Assembly: GCA_004565275.1 (NCBI GenBank)
Contig: SDOX01000166.1
Span: 72,232 to 130,481, forward strand
Reading direction: 5' to 3'
Source of the DNA: Nannochloropsis salina CCMP1776
Taxonomy: Eukaryota; Sar; Eustigmatophyceae; Eustigmatales; Monodopsidaceae
DNA length: 58,250 nucleotides
Below are positions 51,448 through 58,250 of the stretch, piece by piece. The translations under genes and the position numbers were made by a program. The first letter of the stretch is position 1. Every line of letters starts with the position of its first letter. The notes beneath the pieces were generated by a model. The model was given only the letters and a program-made list of their open reading frames with translations, ran no database searches and had not been told where the DNA came from.

Positions 51448-53545
51448 TCACCTCTTCCACCCGGGCAACAAGACCACCATCATAGTCATGTTGTCGCAGC
51501 CCACGCCGTCGCTGTCCCCGCCCATCTCCTTGTCGCAACACCGGTCGCAAACCGCCTCGCACACGGCGGAGAGTCGCCCCTCTTCCCCGCCTTCCCGGAG
51601 GCCCGTCCGCACCATGTCCACCACCTCCTGACTGCTCAACACATTCCAAATACCATCGCATGCCAGCACGAAAAATTCGTCCTCCCCCCTGCGCACGCTT
51701 TCAACCCGTACATCCGGGTCGGCGCTGATCATCTGCTTCTCGGCGGGGAGGCCTGCATGTTGTTTGTAGGTCAAGTCCCCAATGGCCCGGGACAAATTCA
51801 AATTCCCTTCCACCCGCCCGTCTTCCGACACGCTTCCCCCCGCCTCTTCGATGCGTGCCTTCTCCTCGGCATTTTCCGGCTTGTGGTCGCAAGACAGGTC
51901 CACGGCTTTCCCCTGGCGACTCAACACGCACCGGGAATCCCCCGCGTTCGCCACCACCAACCGCCCGCCCTCCCTCCCGCCCTCCTTCCCTTCCTCGTAG
52001 ACTACCACCACGGCCGTGCAGCCCGAATCATAACCTGGACGTTGTCGCAGCACCAAATCTTTCATCCGGTGAAAGTTAATGCTGCGGATCGCTTCCTCCT
52101 CCAGCATCATCTCCCCTTCCTCCTCCCCTTCCTCCTCCTCCTCCTCCTCCTCCTCTTCCTCTTCTTCCTCCTCATCTTTCAGCAGGGCCGCTGTCTCTAA
52201 ACTGCTGCTGCTACTCGTGCTACTATCGGCATATGAGGCCGTGACGGAGGCGTTCGCCATTTTGGCTGTCTCAGGGGGAGGGCCTGAGGACCCCTCTGCC
52301 GCTCGCTTCTTATTCATCATCCCTCCAGCCAGGTCAAATACCTCCTCCCCTCCCTTGCTACCCCCGTTCGACGCACATTCCTTCACACACATCCCTGCCT
52401 CCATGACTTCCCCTCCTCCTTCCCCCCGCCGACGCTTTTTCCTCCCTGCCGCCCCAACCGCGGGCGATGCCCGCTTCTCCTCCTCTCCCTGCTCCTCCAT
52501 CCCCTCCTCATTCGATAGGACCACCCCCTTTCTTCCTCCTCTTCGACCACAACCACCCCTTCCTCCTCCTCCTCCTCCTCCTCCTCGTCCACCTCCTCCT
52601 CCCCGCCCCGGCCTTTCTGCTCCCCTTCTTCCTCCTCCCTCCCCCCCTCCCCCTCCTCCTCCCCGCCCTCCTCTTCGTCCCCCGCCTGTCCCCTCCTCCA
52701 CGCTTCCTTGACGTAGGCCCGGATGGACCCCACCGATAATCCCGTCTGTACCGCTACCTCCTCCAGGCTCACCTCCGGCTCCGGCCTCTTCCCCCCTTCC
52801 CGCTCCTCCCGCAACATCTCCTGCAGCTCCTCCTGCCCTTCCTTCCCCGCCAGCATGCCGTCCAGCCGCAAGAAAGCCTCCTTCAAAGCCCCTTGGACGT
52901 CCCTCCCTCCCTTCCCTTCCTCCCGCTTCCCTCCTTTCCACGCCTGGGACGTGACCAAGACGTGCTCCAAGTGCTTCGCGCAATAATTCGCCACCTCCGA
53001 CCCCCCATGCCCGTCGAAGACCCCAAACAGGGCCGTCGGGCCTTTCCTCTCCTTCTCCCCCTCCTTCATCACCCGCTCCCCCTTCTCTTCCCTCCCATTC
53101 CTGTCCACTTGCCCCTCTTCCTCCTCTTCCTCGTCCTCCTCCAAGCAAACTCGGGCCAGGTGGGCATCTTCCATCTTCACCCGCCATCCTTGCATGGCCG
53201 TAACCCCGAAACGCAAGCCATTGGGACGCGGATTCTCCCCTGAGTAAGGAAACATTCGTGTCAAGGAGCGTGGGGAAGAAATGAGAGAGCATGGTAAACG
53301 AGGGGACGCGCACGAGCAACTAGCAAAAGCTACTGCCTCATAAAGCTGCAGGCTTTCGCCCGGTGCAACCCAAGCGTGCCCCGACATAAGGGTTGAAGAA
53401 CAACACGACATGAGAGGCACACTCCCTCCACGGAACGAGCCAGGTTATCGAAGAAAGGGAGAGGATGGTGCGTGGGCTGGGAGGAAGAGCACGCACCGTC
53501 TTGAGACTCTTTTTCCGTCACGGGCGCCGAAAGATAAGCACCCAT
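51448..53545 (-). CDS. PP2C-type protein phosphatase (PPM family)
   Basis: A metal-dependent Ser/Thr phosphatase. Exon 1, 53545-53497, encodes MGAYLSAPVTEKESQD. The Gly-2 and following residues look like an N-myristoylation site, so membrane attachment is likely. Exon 2 starts at 53239 and continues in phase with GENPRPNGLRFGVTAMQGWR. PP2C motifs: MQGWRVKMEDAH, LFGVFDGHGGSEVANY, GYDSGCTAVVVV, LVVANAGDSRCVLSR, LSCDHKP, LNLSRAIGDLTYK, DEFFVLACDGIWNVLS, and GCDNMTMMVVLL. Between VFDGHGG and GYDSGCTA is an acidic and Ser-rich insertion of over 200 residues. Within it, around 52490-52700, the frame changes inside a purine tract. A short intron or a repeat-length indel could do this; I cannot decide, so residue counts beyond it are uncertain. 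Confidence 0.87.
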
Positions 53546-54782
53546 TCAATCCAAGCGCACGACGCAAGTCTTGATGCTATGTCCAGAAGAATGTCACCTC
53601 TGATCACCGCCTTTGTGCGAAGAAGTTGTTTTTGATGTGTAAGTTAAGTCGTTTCGCTCGGTTCCAATGTCCTCCAGCTGCTAATTATGTCATCCGTTGC
53701 AGGTCTGAAAATGCAAATGCCTGCGCACGGAGCCTTGAAATCGATCGAAAATGAGAAATGAGAGAGTTTATTATGACTGTGGTTAAAACAATTATTACCA
53801 GGATGTCTAAAAGCATACAAGCCAACGTCACCGCGCCCCCCTAGCACGTCCATGCGATTGCCATGGGTGCCGGAATGAGAGGCACGTTTTACCACAAAGA
53901 CTCCATGACGCACCGCCGCACACACACATGCGCAAGTAGCAAATTCGTCCAGGCAACACGGTGAGCGTGGAAGGAAAAAGGGATATGTCTGCCAGTCATT
54001 ATGGCCGGGACAAGGCTTCTCTCCCTTTGCCATGGTTTCCGCTCCTTTCAACAGAGGCCAGCCAAGCCATCATCTCCGCCACCCACTAAAATCCATGCCA
54101 AAAGCCGGCACTGCACAAAACACATGGTAAATGTGATGATTAAATTGCATCGGCACACTACCTATGTGCAGGTTGAACGTGTCCGGAGGTTTCCGCCGTC
54201 CAACTTGCGTATGTGCGTGCGGCAACGTCTTCAAAATCAATCGGTGACTCTGAGGCTGGCTTCAAGTTCGGACTTGAAGATGAAATTAAAAACCAAAAAT
54301 AAAGTGACCGTCGACCGCGGCGTCTCCTTGGAGAGCCGCTGCATAAATAATGTGAAAAATAGCCTGTGGGAGCAATCTCATGCGCGGGACATAGTTAAAT
54401 GCTACGTGCGGGCACGCAAATTAAGAATGATTGTGTGTGTCAAGTAGATGACAGATTTTCCGATTTTTCTTGAATGAGCGAGGGGGAAATTGTGTTTTCA
54501 TGCTTCTTTCGAGCTGTAATTTATAGTAACATCTTCACCACAGCTATTTAAAAGTGACACACTTGACATTTTAAAATGAAAAGTGGCAAATACCAGGAAT
54601 GGAAGGGTATGACACGGATTAAGTGAAGGCCCCCCAGCACCCAATCCCGTCCTGCTTGCCATGCTGTACGAGAATGGATACGCCATGGAACAAAGAAAGC
54701 TTACTACCCTCAACGCCATTTGGCTTGTAACGAAAGTCTACGTCCCTTTGATTTTTAAGCTTATTTAATTACTACATTTACT
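53546..54782. other. Intergenic region
   Basis: About 1.2 kb between the PP2C start and the stop of the uncharacterised membrane protein, both on the minus strand. AT-rich with no supported gene. It should contain the PP2C promoter. Confidence 0.45.
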
Positions 54783-56571
54783 TTAGACCAATTTGAAAAG
54801 CTCAATGTATTGCAAAGCTGCAAATTTGAGCGTGTAAACATCTTCCCTCCTCAAGCCCGGCACGGCTCCTAGACTACAGTCAACTCTCGTCACTTGCAAA
54901 GCGACGTTTCCTTCCTGATCGCTTTCTGATCCTGCCTTGCCTCCTCCTCCACCTTTTGCGCTCACGGATCCCTCCTCCTTGGCTTCCCCCCCGTTCCCAC
55001 CCAACCTGTTCCCTTCTCGAGAAGGTCCTCCACCCTCTCCTCCCTCCTCCTCCCTCCCTTCCTCCTCCGTCTCCCTTCCTTCCTGCCCCATAAGGCACAT
55101 CTCCACGAATTCTGCCACAGCTTCCTCCGCTCGCGCCAGTGACATGTAGGCATCCGCGTACCGTACCTACCGGGAGGGCGAGGGTGAAGGAAGGGATTGC
55201 ATGACGCAGAGTGGGAGGGCAGCCGGCGCAGAAAAGGGGGACAAGGAGGAGTGTGTATTCCGCAGGGATAATGAAGAGGAGGTGGCCGGGGTGGGAGACG
55301 AAAGGAAGGAAAGGGAGGGAGATGAGGAGGGAAAGGGAGGCAGGGAAGGAGGCGGGAGACAGCTGAAGGGACGCAGGCGTCTACAAGCGGGGCCATGCCC
55401 CCATCTGGCGTCACAGGCCCCGATGCAAGGTCATGCCTCTACCCTCTCCCTCCCCTCCCCGTCCCCTCCCCCCCTCCCTCCCTCGCTGCTTGCCTTGACT
55501 TTTGCCGCCTGCAGGAGGATAGAGGAGGAAAGAAGCAGGAATATGATTTGCAGACTGTAGATTTCCCTCCCTCCCTCCCACCCTCCCGCCCTCCCTCCCT
55601 CTCTCTCTCCATCCCTCTCTCCGTCCATTTTTCCCTCCTTCCCTCCCTCACCAGCATGAACACCCTCCCGGGGGCCTCCGAGCTCTGCACCACAAACAGA
55701 CTCTGGGTCCCTCCGCCTTCTCCCTCCTCCTCCTTCCCGCCCTTTTGCTTCTTTCTCGCGGGCGGTCTCGCTCCTTCGCTCTCCTTCCTCCCTAAGGTCT
55801 GGTAGGCTACCGCCACTCGCCACGCCCGGGAGGGCCCGCCTGACATGGAAAAGACCTATCAGCTTTTTTTCTCCAAAGAACCTAGGCTCGAACCCCATGA
55901 TTCCTTCTTTGGCATGCACAGGCTCGGTGCAGTCGCTCGACGGCCAAGACTTGCCCGTCCCGCACCTCCCCGCTTGGTTTGGCCCGAAAGCCTTCCTTCC
56001 CCATCCTTTCCCCCCCTGCCTATCATCATTTTGCATGTACGCACTTTTGAGGGCTTCGAGTACTTTGGTGAGTTTTTGCATTCGGCCTGCGAGCTCGTGG
56101 AGGCCCCGCTTACTCTGCACCATGAAGAGACTTGGGGCAGAGGCACGAAGCGACGGTAGAAAGAGGTAGATATGGAGGGAGAGGAGAAGAAAAAAGCCGA
56201 GGAAAGTCATCGATGAGAGAAAACAGAAGAGGGATGTTGACATTGCAGTTGTAATGTCGGGATACAACCGTGCGGTCTGGAAGGCTAATAAATAAAAATT
56301 ATCAGAGCGGAGAAAGGGAAAAATAAAGAGGACCAAAAACAGCCTTTCCTACCGTGAAATGCCCTTTGGGGCCGACTCCCAGGTAGATGGTGCCATAACG
56401 GTTGCACGCAAGAGATGCTTTTGCTGTACTTGGTGGTTCGCTTGATTGGAAAGAAGACTCTCGAGTAAGAACGTCCTTCCGGCTGCGTACGATTTTAGGT
56501 AGTTTCCGTCGTATCGATGGTCTGCCGTCCGACGGGACCCAATCATCCACAAAAAAGGGATTGAGAACCAA
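54783..56571 (-). CDS. Uncharacterised single-pass membrane protein
   Basis: Four exons, 56571-56353, 56276-56045, 55839-55652 and 55166-54783, join in phase to about 340 residues. I do not recognise the family. The N-terminal 85 residues are soluble and moderately basic (NPFFVDDWVPSDGR, ACNRYGTIYLGVGPKGHFT). A strong hydrophobic segment follows (SLFCFLSSMTFLGFFLLLSL, about residues 87-106), then a predicted coiled coil (GLHELAGRMQKLTKVLEALK). The next exon has RAWRVAVAYQTLGR and SLFVVQSSEAPGRVFMLV. The last has RYADAYMSLARAEEAVAEF and ends LRREDVYTLKFAALQYIELF. A Glu/Gly-rich insertion splits the last exon. The divergent SR-like gene starts only about 200 bp away. Confidence 0.6.
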
Positions 56572-56778
56572 GATGTATGTGAACCATCGTAGCCACGAAT
56601 AGGTGAATCGTCGTGGCCACGAGGTAATAGAGAGTTTCTACTCTTTTTTCTCCCAAAAGAAAGTTAATCCCGTGCCAATAACCTCCCCCCCCCCTTCCCC
56701 CTGCCGCCTGAACTCGCTTCCCCTCCAAGCCCCATTTCCATACTTTTAACTCGTACACTACACATTTACAGTATCCGG
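56572..56778. promoter_or_regulatory. Compact divergent promoter with twin palindromes
   Basis: Only 207 bp separate the start codons of the membrane protein (-) and the SR-like protein (+). At 56611-56622 lies a perfect 12-bp palindrome, TCGTGGCCACGA. At 56587-56598 lies the same site with one mismatch, TCGTAGCCACGA. They are 24 bp apart start to start, close to two helical turns, as expected for two copies of a dimeric factor's site. They sit 16-51 bp upstream of the minus-strand ATG. That they bind a factor is inference. Confidence 0.45.
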
Positions 56779-58250
56779 ATGCCTTCCTCGTCTCGAAACC
56801 GGAGCAGGAGCGGCGAAAGACCATCCAATCGACGGTCGCTGTACCAGTCCTCCCCTCCCTCCTCTTCCCGTCCTCCCTCCCACCGTCGCCGCTCTTCCTC
56901 CTCCTCCTCTTCCTCTTCCTCCTCCTCCTCCTCCTCCTCCTCTTCCTCGTCGTCGTCCACCTCTTCCCGTCATGCCCCCTCACGACAACACCGGGCTTCC
57001 CACCGCTTCAGTCGCAGCCGGAGTCGCGGTCACTCGGAGTCTGGGTCTTTTCCTCGCGCCGTTCCTGAACGTGCGGCGCGGAGGCGAGAGGGCCGTGTAG
57101 ACGGAGACAATGACGGGGAGGTACATGGACTGTCGTCTTCCCGTCGGGCCTCATCGTTTTCCGACCGACGAGAAGGTGGAGGAAAGGGAGGGCAGGGGGG
57201 GGAAGGGAGGCGGTCGGCGACAAGACCGCATGGTGTGGACGGACAGCGCCGCTCTACTGATGAACCTGGAAAGGAGCCTTCGTCTTCGTCGTTTACCCAG
57301 TCCTCCGCGCAGGGCACAGTGTTTAAGAGAAGTGATGGGGTGGGAGGACGAGAGGAAGGCGGGAAGGAGGGCGGGCGGGAGGGCGGGAGGGAGGGACGGT
57401 CCTCGTCCCGTCGCTCCAGAAGCAGAAGTCGGGAGTATAGGAGGGATCGACGAGACAGAGGGGAGGGGAGAGAGGGGGGAAAATCAGGGAGGGAGGGAGG
57501 GAAGGAGGGAAGGAGGGAGGGAGGGAGAGAGGGAGGATGGGAGGGACCGGCAGAGGGGCCGGTCTAGAAGCAGGAGTCGCGACCGAGGAGGAGAGAGGGA
57601 AGGAGGGAGGGAGGGAGGGAGGGAGGGAAGGAGGGAAGAAAGGGAAAGAAGCAGAGGGACGGGGAGAATGCGGGAAAGAAGTGCCGACCGTGAAGGGGAC
57701 AGGAGAGGGGGAAAGGAGGGAGGGAAAGGGGGGGTGGCTGTCCCTCGGTGGGAGTCTGGACGGCGGGAGCCTCGGGGGGCGGGTCAGAGGCCCGTCACCA
57801 ACAAGATCAACAACAACAATCATGCTATCAATAATAATGCCGGGCTGGGGGAGCGGGGGGGAAAGCAGCACGAAAAGGAGCGGGATTACGGGGCCCTGGC
57901 GCGCGTGGAGGAGGGGGAGGGGCAGAGCGGGAGGGCGGGAGGGAGGGCGGGGAGGGAGGGAGGGAGGGAGGGGAGGCACACGAGGAGCGGGGCGCTCCCG
58001 AAGCCGGAGTCCCGGGCGAGGAGGAGAAAATGGGCCGAGTCAGACGCAGTCGGCGGCGCGGCCATTCCCTACACTGCCAGCCCAGCGCACCCCGACCGCC
58101 CCCGCCCCCGCCCCTCCCTCCTTTGGCCCCTCCACCCTCCTTCCCTCCAACTCTTTTTTCCAGCCGCCGTCCGGGCAAGGCCTGATGGGCGGGACACCTC
58201 AGGGGGGAGGCTGGGGGGAGGCGGGGGGTTGGCGGGGGGTTGGGTGGGGG
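56779..58250 (+). CDS. Arg/Ser-rich (SR-like) protein, 3' partial
   Basis: The frame opens at 56779 with MPSSSRNRSRSGERPSNRR, followed by a tract of over 20 consecutive Ser and further RS and RSR clusters (RRSRSRSREYRRDRRDR). This composition is typical of splicing-associated SR-related proteins. No RRM is visible in the part present, so it may be a scaffold-type SRRM-like protein or have its domains further on. The first frame closes at 57567, but RSRSRSRDRG resumes one frame over at about 57560. The switch falls within (GGGA)n repeats, so a spliced intron or a repeat-length change is likely. Downstream, QRPVTNKINNNNHAINNN near 57790 is still coding-like. TTTACAG just before the ATG may be a splice acceptor, so a 5' exon is possible. 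The gene runs off the window. Confidence 0.55.
57480..57645 (+). repeat. (GGGA)n arrays in SR-like gene
   Basis: Two blocks of GGGA/GGAA units at about 57487-57535 and 57600-57645 interrupt the SR-like reading frame. Units of four bases change the frame whenever the copy number varies. Confidence 0.75.

Overview
This window looks like nuclear DNA of a eustigmatophyte alga of the Nannochloropsis/Microchloropsis type. The protein-coding part is GC-rich and genes sit a few hundred bases to about 2.6 kb apart. Introns are short and flanked by (CCCT)n or (GGGA)n tracts. One gene is a fatty-acid elongase with the N-terminus and histidine box I associate with Nannochloropsis saturated-acid elongases. 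A TraB-domain protein starts with a heterokont-style signal peptide followed by a phenylalanine, and the left edge carries a cysteine-rich protein of EsV-1-7 type, a motif mostly known from stramenopiles. The species assignment comes from pattern recognition, not from a search.

Layout from left to right. 1-902: end of an EsV-1-7-like protein (+). 3.0-4.7 kb: secreted Pro-Glu-Ile/Val-Pro repeat protein (-). 5.6-11.6 kb: RAD5/HLTF-type DNA-repair helicase with RING finger (-). 12.6-16.1 kb: core alpha-1,3-fucosyltransferase with a very acidic stem (+). 16.9-19.2 kb: TraB-domain protein, probably plastid-targeted (+). 20.2-23.4 kb: FAD4/TMEM189-family lipid desaturase and ethanolamine kinase in tandem (+). 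24.1-25.3 kb: S-formylglutathione hydrolase (-). 26.9-28.3 kb: six-exon centrin (-). 29.6-31.2 kb: six-exon mitochondrial acyl carrier protein (-), divergent from a small IF1-like mitochondrial protein at 32.0-32.9 kb (+). 34.0-36.1 kb: uncharacterised four-exon protein (-). 36.1-39.5 kb: a gene-poor, AT-richer gap. 39.5-45.3 kb: a single-exon 1940-residue protein joining a RING-like zinc finger, a calcineurin-A phosphatase domain and a C-terminal EF-hand pair (-). 47.1-48.8 kb: ELO-family elongase (-). 51.4-53.5 kb: PP2C phosphatase with a myristoylation-type N-terminus (-). 54.8-56.6 kb: uncharacterised membrane protein (-), divergent from an Arg/Ser-rich SR-like protein that runs off the right edge (+).

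Several neighbours share a theme. Lipid metabolism: desaturase, ethanolamine kinase, mitochondrial ACP, elongase. Mitochondrial energy: ACP and IF1-like protein from one divergent promoter. Calcium and phosphatase signalling: centrin, calcineurin fusion, PP2C. I take these as chance groupings unless expression data say otherwise. I saw no rRNA, tRNA, CRISPR array or intact mobile element.

Exon boundaries below were placed by hand from GT/AG consensus, reading-phase agreement and family conservation. Where the frame could not be followed through purine tracts, the entry says so.
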